From the NCBI GenBank assembly GCA_021732745.1, contig JAKFUK010000001.1, forward strand, positions 322,931 to 386,930: a stretch of 64,000 nucleotides of DNA. Reading direction: 5' to 3'. The notes under the pieces were generated by a model. That model was not told where the DNA came from, searched no databases, and saw only the letters and a list, made by a program, of their open reading frames with translations. Shown here in pieces: positions 21,635 through 30,598 of this stretch (position 1 is the stretch's first letter; each line of letters starts with the position of its first letter). The stretch is from Nevskia sp. (GTDB lineage: Bacteria; Pseudomonadota; Gammaproteobacteria; Nevskiales; Nevskiaceae). Both the position numbers and the translations under genes were made by a program.

Positions 21635-22701
21635 CGCACCGGCATCAGCAGCGGGGGCTGTCACTGGTCGAGCTGATGATCGCCATCACGCTCGGCCTGA
21701 TCGTGCTGACCGCGATTCTCGCCGTGTTCAGCCAGAACAATCGCAGCTTCCGGCAAAGCGACGCCGTGGCGCGCATGCAGGACAGCGCCCGCTTCGCGCT
21801 CGACACCCTGGCGCGCGACATCGCCATGGCCGGCTACTACGGCGGCATGTACGGGGCCGCGAACATCGTGCCGTTCACCACCGCGCCCGCCAACGACTGC
21901 GGCACGGCCGACAATGCCACCTCGCCCGCCACGCCCTGGGCGTTCCAGCTTGGCCGCCGCGTCGAATTCCGCAATCACGCCTCGACCACGGCGGTCGGCA
22001 GCGCCTTTCCCTGTCTTGGCGGCGATACCACGCCGGTGGCGGCCGATACCGACATCGTCGCCATCCGCCGCGTGGCCGGGCAGGCCACGGCCGACATCGC
22101 CAGCGGCTCGGCGGTCAATCTGCGCGCCAACAACTTCTATTTGAAGACCAACGGCACGGTCGGCTCGCTGATCCACAACGGCAATGCCGCCGCGTTCGCC
22201 TTGAGCACGTCCACGGTCGAGCCGCTGCAAGCCCCGATGAGCTTCTGGAAGTACGTGCCGCGCCTGTATTTCATTCGCTCGTACGCGGAAACCCCGGGAG
22301 ATGCGATTCCGGCGCTGTGCCGCATGGAATTGCAGCACGCCGCCAGCGCCGAAATGGCGGTGGAATGCCTGGCCGACGGCGTTGAAAACCTGCAAATCGA
22401 ATGGGGCCTGGACAGCGACAACGACTGCGTGGTCGACACCTACACCTCCAGCCCCGCCGCGGACGCCCTGGCCCAAACCGCCATCACCGCGCGCCTGTGG
22501 ATTCTGGTCCGCACCACGGAGCCGGACGGCGGTTATCGCGATGACAAGACCTTCGATTTCGGCGATTTCGAGACCTCGGAAGCCTTCGCCGACGCTTTCC
22601 ACCGCCGCGTGTACTCGACCACCGTGCAGTTGCGCAATCCGGTCGGCGATCTCGGGCCGTGTACCGGGCCGTCGTCCCTGTCGGCGGCGGTGACGCCATG
22701 A
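21631..22701 (+). CDS. pilW: Type IV pilus minor pilin PilW (operon 2)
   Basis: A 356-residue minor pilin with motif RGLSLVELMIAITLGLIVL and the PilW segment NRSFRQSDAVARMQDSARFAL followed by LARDIAMAGYYG. The C-terminus (FHRRVYSTTVQLRNP) is the standard PilW ending. The same length as the operon-1 copy but clearly diverged in sequence. It overlaps both neighbours by four bases. Confidence 0.9.
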   Translation: MTHRHQQRGLSLVELMIAITLGLIVLTAILAVFSQNNRSFRQSDAVARMQDSARFALDTLARDIAMAGYYGGMYGAANIVPFTTAPANDCGTADNATSPATPWAFQLGRRVEFRNHASTTAVGSAFPCLGGDTTPVAADTDIVAIRRVAGQATADIASGSAVNLRANNFYLKTNGTVGSLIHNGNAAAFALSTSTVEPLQAPMSFWKYVPRLYFIRSYAETPGDAIPALCRMELQHAASAEMAVECLADGVENLQIEWGLDSDNDCVVDTYTSSPAADALAQTAITARLWILVRTTEPDGGYRDDKTFDFGDFETSEAFADAFHRRVYSTTVQLRNPVGDLGPCTGPSSLSAAVTP

Positions 22702-23228
22702 AGCAGCGCCAGCAAGGTGCGGCACTGGCCACCGCGCTGCTGATCCTGATCGTGCTGACCCTGCTCGGTCTGGCGGCGATGCGCGGCAGCCGGCTGGAGC
22801 TGAAGCTGTCGCAGAACGCCGAAAGCCGGGTCAACGCGCGGCAGTCAGCACAAGCCATTGCCGACGGCATCACCCAGGTCGAAGCCAGCCTGTCGATCAG
22901 CAATGGAGCCGCTTATCGCGCCTGCTACGTGCCCGACGACGACGCCCCACCCGACAGCCTGCCGTTCGCCTGCGACAGCCCGACGCTCGCTGCACCCGCC
23001 GACGCCGGCCTGCGCCCCCACACCTATGCGCTGGCGCAGCGTGAAGCGCCGGAATTCCTGTCGACCGCCACCCTGCGCGGTGCCGGCAATAGCGGCCGCG
23101 CCTACGACTACGCGCGCTTCACGGTGATCGGCGGCTACGACCACAGCAACGAAGGCTTCGGCGCCGCCGAAGTCGTGCAGGGCGTGCTGAAACTGCATGC
23201 CAAATCCGGCGGAGTGAGCTACCAATGA
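22698..23228 (+). CDS. pilX: Type IV pilus assembly protein PilX (operon 2)
   Basis: A 176-residue protein with QQGAALATALLILIVLTLLG followed by AAMRGSRLELKLSQN, which is a textbook PilX N-terminus (no Glu at +5). The C-terminus contains RFTVIGGY and a terminal VLKLH strand. I take ATG 22698, inside the pilW stop, rather than the longer in-frame start at 22659. The stop overlaps pilY1. Confidence 0.88.
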   Translation: MKQRQQGAALATALLILIVLTLLGLAAMRGSRLELKLSQNAESRVNARQSAQAIADGITQVEASLSISNGAAYRACYVPDDDAPPDSLPFACDSPTLAAPADAGLRPHTYALAQREAPEFLSTATLRGAGNSGRAYDYARFTVIGGYDHSNEGFGAAEVVQGVLKLHAKSGGVSYQ

Positions 23229-26200
23229 ACCGACTCGCCCGCTTGTGCGCGCCGATCTTCGTGCTGCTGATGACCCTGGCGGCCGGCCTGCCGACCCGCG
23301 CCGACGACATCGACATCTACTCGAACCCGGCCGCCAATACCCTGCGCCCGCCGATGACGGTGCTGGTGCTGGATTTGAACCTGCTCGGCATCTGCAACAA
23401 CGTGCTGCTGACGCCCGCGCCGACGGCGGATGTCGACAATCCGATGGGCCGCACCGCCTGCATCAACCTGCGCGCAAGCACCTCGCTGCTCGGCCTGCTG
23501 GCACCCAGCACCAGCAATCCCACGCAGTTTCTGAGCAACCTGCTGGTCGGTTCCAGCCTGGGCGCGCCGGGTCTTTGCAATCTCTACAACCTGCTTGGCC
23601 TCGTGTCGCCGGTGGTCAGCCTGCCCAATGTCGGACTTCTGACCGGCCTGCTCGGCGGCGTCACCCAACTCAGTTGCAGCACGCTGACGTTCCTCACCGG
23701 CATTCCGCTGCTGGCCAATGTCATTAACGGACTGTTGCCGGGCTTCACCAGTCAACTGATTGCCGGTCTGCTCAACCCGCTGCTGTCCACCGTGGTGGGT
23801 GCCTTGCCGGCGGCGGTGGTCGGCCTGGTCAACGGCGCGCTGACTGCGCCGCAGAAAATCCTGGCCGACCCTTTGAGCGTCAACAATCTGATCGCGGTGA
23901 TCGGCGGCCTGCTGACGCCGCTGATCAACAGCCGGGTGGCGATCGTGGTCTCGCACGGCAACCGCAGCAACGCCGCCGGTACGCCGGTGACCAGCGGCAG
24001 CCAGAGTTATGCCTGCTCGTTCGCCGATCTGGCGTCGATTCCCAGCGCCCGGCGGACCACACCCAATTGCAGCAACGGTGCCTATTTCCTGCTCGGCTTC
24101 ACCGAACTGGTTGGCACCACGACCATCGCCAGCGTGCTGCAACTGGTGTCCAATCAATTGCTGGGCTTGCTCGATCCGGCCAACCTGATCAATGTGCTGG
24201 GCTCAAGCCTCGGCACCCTGACCTCGGCCAGCCCGACCAGCCTGACGCCGCCGTTCCAGGGCAAGGAGATCTACACCGAGATCGCCCATTACCTGGCCGG
24301 TGACGTGGTCTACAACGCGCCGCTCAGAAGCTGGGATTCGGTGCTGGGCCTGTTGTCGCGCGATACCTCAATCGAGAACGGCGGCAATTACCGGCAACCG
24401 GAAGCAGCCTGCGACACCGTCAACGTGGTCAACATCCAGCTGACCAATTCCATCGGCGACGACGATTCCGACACCGAAGCCGCGCGCTATTTCCCCGGTG
24501 CCGTGCAGAACGGCGCGATCAGCTTCCCGAATCTGGTGCGCGAAGCCGGCACCACCGGTTTCACCGATACCAGCGGCCGGCGCATCGCCATGCGCTCGTA
24601 TTTCGTGATCCAGGAAAACCTGTCGAGCCTCGCGGCGCTGTCGAATGTTGGTGCCAACGTGCTGACCTACGGCTCGACCGTCGGCCTGCTGAATCTCGGC
24701 CAGACGGTGGCCGAATTCATCGCCCCGACGCTGGTGGTCAATGCCTCGCTGGTCACGCCCAGGGTGGCGAGCAGCCCCTTGTCGGCCAATGGCCTGCTGG
24801 AACCGGCCTACTTCGCACAATTCCAGCCGCGCGACAGCCAGCGGCCAAGCTGGCTCGGCAACGTCAAGGCCCTGCGCTTCGCGCGTGACGACGACGGCGT
24901 GCAGCGCTTTCTCGATGCCGCCGGCAACAACGCCATCGCCATGGACGGCCGCATCGCGACCACGGCGCTGACCGTCGGCACGCGCGGCGGAGCGCTTGGC
25001 GGTGCCGGTGTCGACGGCCGCGCCACCGGCCTCGGCGGCGTTGGCCAGAATATTCCCGGCTACCAGTTCGGCGGCGGCGGCAACCCAGGCCGCGTCAATG
25101 CCGACGGCGCGCGGCAGATCTTTTACGACGCCCTCAGCGCCACGAACGTGCCGTCGCTGGCAGCACTCGATGCCGACACCCAAAGCGTGCGCGATGCCTT
25201 GCAGGCCGATCTCGGCGTGGTTGGCAGCGGCAGCGCCGAAGACAGCCTGCGCCGCGCGCTGCTGCTGCATGCGCGTGGCTTCAATGTCGGCACTGCTGCC
25301 GCGCCGGTCGGCAGTGGCAGCGATTTCAGTGGCGTCACGGGCCGGCCGTGGATGCTGGGTGCAGTGCTGCATTCGCAGCCGGTGGCCGTGAATTACGGTG
25401 CCCGGACCGGCTTCACGGCTGCCAATCCGGACCTGCGCCTCTTGTTTGGCTCGGCCGATGGCCTGCTGCATTCGGTGAAGAACAGCAATCTGTCGGAAAC
25501 CTGGGCGTTCATGCCGCGCGCCACCATGGCCAACCTGCGCACCCTGCGCGACGACCGCTACTCGCCAGCCTTCCCCTACGGTGTCGACGGCGCGCCGAGC
25601 GTGCTGATCATTGACCGTGGCACCAGCCTGACGCTGCCCGAAGGCGGCCCGGCCGATGGCGTCATCAACAGCGCCAACCCGAACGATCACGTCTACGCTT
25701 TCTTCGGCCTCCGACGCGGCGGCAAGCATCGCTACGCGCTCGACATCACCGATCCCGACCGTCCGCAACTGATCTGGCGCATCGGCCCGGACGGCCTGTT
25801 CAGCGCCAATGCCTCATCACCCGGGCTGGTTAGCGGTTCGGCCGCGCAGTTCGCCGAGTTGGCCTTGAGCTTCGGCACGCCGGCTGTTGGCCGCATGCGC
25901 ATCAGCACCGCGCCGAGCAGCGACATCACCCGGCCGGTGCTGCTGTTCGGCGGCGGCTACAACGGCGGCGTGGCCGCCAACGGCAGCCGCATCGCCAAGG
26001 ACGCCAACACCAGCCGCGCCGCGACCGCCGCCGCCGCCGTCGGCCGCGATGACACGGTCGGCAACGCCATATTCATCGTCGACGCGGTCAGCGGCGAACT
26101 GATCTGGAAAGCCGCCCGCAGCGCCAACACCGCCATCACCCCGTACGACGCCGGAACCCGCAGCTTCCGCCATCCGCTGCTGGCCGACAGCATCGCCTCG

Positions 26201-27073
26201 GAACTGACCGCGCTGGATACCGATGGCGACGGCCTGACCGACCGCGTTTATGTCGGCGATACCGGCGGCCGCATCTGGCGCGCCGATTTCCCCGGCAGCG
26301 ACCGCAGCGCGTGGACGCTCGGCCCGATCGCCAGCCTGGGCCGCAGCCATCCGCTCGGCAGCACGCCGGCCGATGCCAGCAATGCCGACGACCGCCGCTT
26401 CTTCCACGCGCCGGACTACGTGCCCGGCCGCGATGTCAGCGGCAGTTTCGACGCCGTGGTGATCGGCTCCGGCGATCGCGAAGATCCGTTCAACAGCAGC
26501 ACCGGCAACTGGCTGTACACGGTGCGCGATCGCGACACGTCCACCGGCAAATCCCTGACCGATACCGGCAACAACGGCGTGATCGCGGAAGAATCCGACA
26601 CCCGCCTGATTCGCCAGACCAGCCTCGCCAACATCACCACGGCCTGCGCTGCGGTGGGCACCGCCGCTTGCGCGACCGGCGCCACGGCCAGCAGCGGCTG
26701 GCGGCTGCAACTGGCGAATGCCGGCGAAAAGGCCGTGTCAGCACCGGTCACGGTCGGCAACGTGGTGACCTTGTCGAGCTTCGTGCCACCGGCTGTCGGC
26801 AGCACCTCCTGCGAGCCCAACGAAGGTTCAAGCCGCCTCTACGGCGTGCGCCTGCTCGACGGTCGGCCCGCCGTGCAGCAGTTCATCGACGATGGCGATG
26901 CCGATGCGCGCAGCCGCCGCGCAGCCGCGCCGGGCATCGCCGGGGAGGCCGCAGCACTCACGCCGCAACTCACTGCCATCAACGCCGAAACGCTGAACAC
27001 CACCGTCCCCTTGATCTACCGCACATTCTGGCGCGAGCGTCGCGAGGATGAAGAAAAACCGGTGGCACAATGA
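23225..27073 (+). CDS. pilY1: PilY1-family tip protein with Leu/Gly-rich insertion (operon 2)
   Basis: A 1282-residue secreted protein with a signal peptide (cut probably after TRA, residue 26). Residues about 40-340 have remnants of a von-Willebrand-A-like start (MTVLVLDLN) and end (GKEIYTEIAHYLAGDVV), with about 170 residues rich in LLG, LLN and VVG motifs between them. From about residue 700 it is a PilC beta-propeller: DLRLLFGSADGLLHSVKN, YAFFGLRRGGKHRYALDITD, and a canonical calcium loop DTDGDGLTDRVYVGD near residue 997. The metal-dependent adhesion motif (DxSxS) of vWA domains is not visible. It ends with the PilY1-type SWRLQ...GEKAVS region and a charged tail. Confidence 0.86.
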   Translation: MNRLARLCAPIFVLLMTLAAGLPTRADDIDIYSNPAANTLRPPMTVLVLDLNLLGICNNVLLTPAPTADVDNPMGRTACINLRASTSLLGLLAPSTSNPTQFLSNLLVGSSLGAPGLCNLYNLLGLVSPVVSLPNVGLLTGLLGGVTQLSCSTLTFLTGIPLLANVINGLLPGFTSQLIAGLLNPLLSTVVGALPAAVVGLVNGALTAPQKILADPLSVNNLIAVIGGLLTPLINSRVAIVVSHGNRSNAAGTPVTSGSQSYACSFADLASIPSARRTTPNCSNGAYFLLGFTELVGTTTIASVLQLVSNQLLGLLDPANLINVLGSSLGTLTSASPTSLTPPFQGKEIYTEIAHYLAGDVVYNAPLRSWDSVLGLLSRDTSIENGGNYRQPEAACDTVNVVNIQLTNSIGDDDSDTEAARYFPGAVQNGAISFPNLVREAGTTGFTDTSGRRIAMRSYFVIQENLSSLAALSNVGANVLTYGSTVGLLNLGQTVAEFIAPTLVVNASLVTPRVASSPLSANGLLEPAYFAQFQPRDSQRPSWLGNVKALRFARDDDGVQRFLDAAGNNAIAMDGRIATTALTVGTRGGALGGAGVDGRATGLGGVGQNIPGYQFGGGGNPGRVNADGARQIFYDALSATNVPSLAALDADTQSVRDALQADLGVVGSGSAEDSLRRALLLHARGFNVGTAAAPVGSGSDFSGVTGRPWMLGAVLHSQPVAVNYGARTGFTAANPDLRLLFGSADGLLHSVKNSNLSETWAFMPRATMANLRTLRDDRYSPAFPYGVDGAPSVLIIDRGTSLTLPEGGPADGVINSANPNDHVYAFFGLRRGGKHRYALDITDPDRPQLIWRIGPDGLFSANASSPGLVSGSAAQFAELALSFGTPAVGRMRISTAPSSDITRPVLLFGGGYNGGVAANGSRIAKDANTSRAATAAAAVGRDDTVGNAIFIVDAVSGELIWKAARSANTAITPYDAGTRSFRHPLLADSIASELTALDTDGDGLTDRVYVGDTGGRIWRADFPGSDRSAWTLGPIASLGRSHPLGSTPADASNADDRRFFHAPDYVPGRDVSGSFDAVVIGSGDREDPFNSSTGNWLYTVRDRDTSTGKSLTDTGNNGVIAEESDTRLIRQTSLANITTACAAVGTAACATGATASSGWRLQLANAGEKAVSAPVTVGNVVTLSSFVPPAVGSTSCEPNEGSSRLYGVRLLDGRPAVQQFIDDGDADARSRRAAAPGIAGEAAALTPQLTAINAETLNTTVPLIYRTFWRERREDEEKPVAQ

Positions 27074-27107
27074 CACTGCATTCAATCTCTCCCGGACCGA
27101 TTCCTCC

Positions 27108-27620
27108 ATGTCGCAGTCGCGCGGCTTTTCGCTGATCGAGCTGATGGTCGCCGTGGTCGTCGTCGCCATCCTCGCGACGATTGCCCTGCCCTCGTTTCGT
27201 CAGTATTCGGTGCGCAGCAACCGCACGGTTGCCAAGACCGTGCTGAGCCAGATCGCCCAGCAGCAGGAAGCCTGGTTCGGGGATCGCAAGGGCTATGCCT
27301 CGCGCCTGAGCTTGCTCGGCTATCCGGCCGATGCGCTGTACATCGATTCCTCCGGAGAAATGCGCGCGGGCACCAGCACCAGCAGCACCTACCGGGTCAG
27401 CCTGGCCGCTGCCGGTACCGGCGATTTCGCGCGTTGCTCGGCGGCAACTGCCTCAGCGGAGGCAGTTCGTCTCTCCTGGGTGCTGGTTGCCGAACCCCAG
27501 AACGCGCAGGCCGCCAGCGATTTCGCCTGCGGCACGCTGTGCCTGTATTCCACCGGCCAGCGCGGCGCAACGGCGCCGGTGGATACCGACACCATGTTCA
27601 AGCAGTGCTGGGCGCGATAA
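27108..27620 (+). CDS. pilE: PilE-like minor pilin (operon 2)
   Basis: A 170-residue pilin with a short leader (MSQSRG) and motif GFSLIELMVAVVVVAILATI, Glu at +5. ALPSFRQYSVRSNRTVAKTVL and EAWFGDRKGYA follow, and the cysteines FACGTLC and FKQCWAR close it. I chose ATG 27108 because it gives the normal leader length; an in-frame ATG at 27048 would overlap pilY1 by 26 bases and give a 26-residue leader. It is the last gene of the second operon; the convergent pepA stop lies 54 bases on. Confidence 0.86.
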   Translation: MSQSRGFSLIELMVAVVVVAILATIALPSFRQYSVRSNRTVAKTVLSQIAQQQEAWFGDRKGYASRLSLLGYPADALYIDSSGEMRAGTSTSSTYRVSLAAAGTGDFARCSAATASAEAVRLSWVLVAEPQNAQAASDFACGTLCLYSTGQRGATAPVDTDTMFKQCWAR

Positions 27621-27673
27621 GCGCAGCGTTGTTCGCCTCAGCCGACGGCTGCCACGTCAACCGCGACTAAACC

Positions 27674-29188
27674 TCAGTCGTCGCCGCGCTTGGCGGCCAC
27701 ATTGATCAGGTACTGGGTCAGCAGCGGCACCGGTCGGCCGGTCGCCGCCTTGCCGTGCCAGGCGGTGCCGGCGATGTCGAGATGCGCCCACTTCATCTTT
27801 TTGGTGAAACGGTGCAGGAAGGTGGCACCGATGATCGCCCCCGCCTCGCCTGCGCCCACTGTCGCGATGTTGGCAACGTCGGCAAATTCGCTCTTGATCT
27901 GGCTGTCGTAATCGTTCCACAGCGGCAGTTCCCAGGCCCGGTCGCCGATCTGGTCACCGGCGGTGAGCAATTGGCGCGCCAACCCGGACTGATTCGAGAA
28001 CAGACCCGAGGCATGGGCACCGAGTGCGACGACGCAGGCACCGGTGAGAGTCGCCATGTCGATGCAGACCCGCGGGTCGTAGGTGCGCTCGGTGTAGGTC
28101 AGCGCGTCACACAGGATCAGCCGGCCCTCGGCGTCGGTGTTCAGCACTTCGATGGTGATGCCGGCCATGCTGGTGACGATGTCGCCGGGCTTGGAGGCCG
28201 CGCCGTCCGGCATGTTTTCGCTGGACACCACCACACCAACCACGTTGATCGGCAGCTGCAATTCGGCAAGGGCTGCGAAAGTGCCGATGACGCTGGCGCC
28301 GCCGCACATGTCGAACTTCATCTCGTCCATCTTGGCCGAGGGCTTGATCGAGATGCCGCCGGCATCGAAGGTCAGGCCCTTGCCGACCAACGCGATCGGC
28401 GCGTCGCCCGGCGTGCCCTTCAGGTATTCCATGACGATCAGCTTGGCCGGTTCGCGGCTGCCGCGTGACACCGACAGCAGCGCGCCCATGCCGAGGATCG
28501 CCATGTCCGATTCTTCGAGAATCTTGACCGCGAAGCCGTACTTCTTGCCGAGGTCGAGGGCACTCTGGGCCAGAAAAGTCGGCGTGCAGACATTGCCCGG
28601 CAGGTTGGCGAGCCGCTTGGTCAGACTGACGCCGCGCGCGATGGCCTGCGCTTCCTGCAAGCCTTTCTCGCCGGCCGGCAGATCGCTGCGGCGCGGTACG
28701 TCGAAGGTCAGGCGTTCGAGCTTCGGGCTGACGATTTCCTCGCGCGCCTTGTCGCCGCGCATTTCGTCGAACCGATAGAACTCGGCTTCGGTAGCAAGCG
28801 CTGCCTGCAGGACATTCCACTGGTAATCGCGGCCCTTGACCGGCAGATGGCTCAGGTAGCTGACCGCGTCGATCGCGCCGGTATTGCGCAGGGCCCGCGC
28901 CGCTGTCTGATGGACCTTGCGGTAGGCGGCTTCGTCGAAATCGCGTTCCTTGCCGAGGCCGACCAGCAACACGCGGTCGCAGAACACGCCCGAGACGTTG
29001 TGCAGGATCAGGCTCCGCCCCAGCTTTCCGTCCATGTCGCCGCGCCGCATGATGCTGCCCAAGAGACCATCGCTGGCCTTGTCGATGGTTTCCGCCGACT
29101 CGGTCGGATTGCGGCGATCGAACACGCCGACGATCACACAAGCAACGCGCTGCTTTTCCGGATTACCGCTCTTTACGAAATATTCCAT
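27674..29188 (-). CDS. pepA: Leucyl aminopeptidase PepA (M17)
   Basis: A 504-residue cytosolic zinc/manganese aminopeptidase that removes N-terminal residues in peptide turnover; PepA can also act as a DNA-binding architectural protein. The M17 catalytic region is intact: GKGLTFDAGGISIKPSAKM with the first metal ligands, MCGGASVIG, and the family signature NTDAEGRLILCDAL. TGACVVALG and LDIAGTAWHG complete the C-terminal domain. It is divergent from lptF, the usual gammaproteobacterial arrangement. The holC gene that often follows pepA is absent, replaced by the convergent pilin operon. Confidence 0.96.
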   Translation of the reverse strand: MEYFVKSGNPEKQRVACVIVGVFDRRNPTESAETIDKASDGLLGSIMRRGDMDGKLGRSLILHNVSGVFCDRVLLVGLGKERDFDEAAYRKVHQTAARALRNTGAIDAVSYLSHLPVKGRDYQWNVLQAALATEAEFYRFDEMRGDKAREEIVSPKLERLTFDVPRRSDLPAGEKGLQEAQAIARGVSLTKRLANLPGNVCTPTFLAQSALDLGKKYGFAVKILEESDMAILGMGALLSVSRGSREPAKLIVMEYLKGTPGDAPIALVGKGLTFDAGGISIKPSAKMDEMKFDMCGGASVIGTFAALAELQLPINVVGVVVSSENMPDGAASKPGDIVTSMAGITIEVLNTDAEGRLILCDALTYTERTYDPRVCIDMATLTGACVVALGAHASGLFSNQSGLARQLLTAGDQIGDRAWELPLWNDYDSQIKSEFADVANIATVGAGEAGAIIGATFLHRFTKKMKWAHLDIAGTAWHGKAATGRPVPLLTQYLINVAAKRGDD

Positions 29189-29524
29189 GGCTCTTTTTAA
29201 CTAAAGTACGTGATGAGGTCTTGCAAAACGCGCTTTCCGCTGACATCCGGCGAGTAATGCGAAATTTGAATTTACGGATTTCCGGTGCAATGGCTGCAAC
29301 TGTTCCCGCCGGGAGCTTTCATTAAGCGGGCAACTTTCGGAAAACCATGATCTTGTCCGCTGATTCTAACGATTTCCCGAATTCGGTCCAGTTTTTCCTT
29401 GTTGATCAACTGTGACGCAATTCCTTGACTTTTCTTTTCCATTTGCGCGGCTCGCGGTCTGGCCACCACCAGCCTTGCGGGCACCGGCCGCCGGGACATC
29501 CTGCTGGTCGGTTAGGCTATTGCC
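29189..29524. other. Divergent pepA/lptF intergenic region
   Basis: 336 bases, more AT-rich than the surroundings. It must hold both divergent promoters, but I see no strong sigma-70 pair. On the minus strand, 29272-29442 could encode a 56-residue basic peptide starting MEKKSQGIASQL and ending with SCSHCTGNP; it has no evident ribosome-binding site and I do not call it a gene. Confidence 0.45.
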
Positions 29525-30598
29525 ATGAACCGACGGATTCTTGACCGCTACCTGCTGCGCGAGGTGCTGACCGCGTGGGCCGCCGTCACCTTCATCCTGC
29601 TGGCAATCATGATCGCCACGCGCTTTGCCAGCGTGCTCGGCGTGGCCGCCAAGGGCGAGCTGCCACGCGAACTGCTGCTCAATGTCGCGCTTTTGTCGAG
29701 CCTTCGATATCTGGTCATCCTGATTCCGGTTTCCCTGCTGCTGGCGATCATGCTGTCGCTGGGTCGGCTTTACAGCGATAACGAGATCGCCGCGATGACG
29801 GCTTGCGGCTCGGGCCTGGGCCGTCTTTACCGGCCGTTTCTGGGCCTTGCCGCCGCCTTGACCGCCTTGACCGCCGCGATGAGCTTCTCGATCGGGCCCT
29901 GGGCCGGTCGACAGGCGGATTTCCTGGTCAAGGATGCCAAGCGGCTGGTGCAGTTCACGCCGTTCGAGGCCGGCCAGTTCAAGACCGTGGCTGGCGGCCG
30001 GGCGGTGTTCTACACCGACTCGATCAGCCCCGACGGCCGCGAACTGGGCCGCGTATTCGCGGAACTGGAGGAATCCGGCGGTTCCAGCGTGGTGGTGGCC
30101 GATCACGGCAATCAGACCATCGACAGCTCAAGCGGCGAGCGCGTGGTCACCCTGAGCACCGGCCATCGTTATTTCGGCACCCCGGGCACGGCCAGCTACG
30201 ACGTGGTCCGCTTCGATGAACTGAGCCTGCGGCTGTCGCCGCCGCCGTTCAGCTACATCAACAACCAGCGCAAGCTGAAAGCGACGGCCGCGCTCTGGGG
30301 CAGCAGGGATGCCGAAGATCAGGCCGAGTTGCACTTTCGCATCGCAGCGCCTGTGTCGGTGCTGATCCTGGCCCTGCTGGCCGTGCCGCTGGCGCACCTG
30401 AAACCGCGTCAAGGGCGCTACTCGAAGATTGTCTTCGGCATCCTCGTTTATCTCGTCTACACCAACCTGCTCGGCATCGGCCAGGCCTGGATCGGCAAGG
30501 GCCAGATTTCTCCCATCGTTGGCCTGTGGTGGGCGCATGCGCTGGTGCTGGCTGCCGCGCTCTGGATGATTCGCCGCCGCCAGCAGGTGGTGGCATGA
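29525..30598 (+). CDS. lptF: LPS export ABC transporter permease LptF
   Basis: A 357-residue inner-membrane subunit of the LptB2FG complex that extracts lipopolysaccharide and feeds it to the periplasmic bridge. The N-terminus (LDRYLLREVLTAWAAV) and three N-terminal membrane segments, a periplasmic jellyroll of about 150 residues, and three C-terminal membrane segments (VLILALLAVPLAHLKPRQGRY) match LptF. The C-terminus ends in a basic cytoplasmic tail. Divergent from pepA and overlapping lptG by four bases. Confidence 0.95.
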   Translation: MNRRILDRYLLREVLTAWAAVTFILLAIMIATRFASVLGVAAKGELPRELLLNVALLSSLRYLVILIPVSLLLAIMLSLGRLYSDNEIAAMTACGSGLGRLYRPFLGLAAALTALTAAMSFSIGPWAGRQADFLVKDAKRLVQFTPFEAGQFKTVAGGRAVFYTDSISPDGRELGRVFAELEESGGSSVVVADHGNQTIDSSSGERVVTLSTGHRYFGTPGTASYDVVRFDELSLRLSPPPFSYINNQRKLKATAALWGSRDAEDQAELHFRIAAPVSVLILALLAVPLAHLKPRQGRYSKIVFGILVYLVYTNLLGIGQAWIGKGQISPIVGLWWAHALVLAAALWMIRRRQQVVA

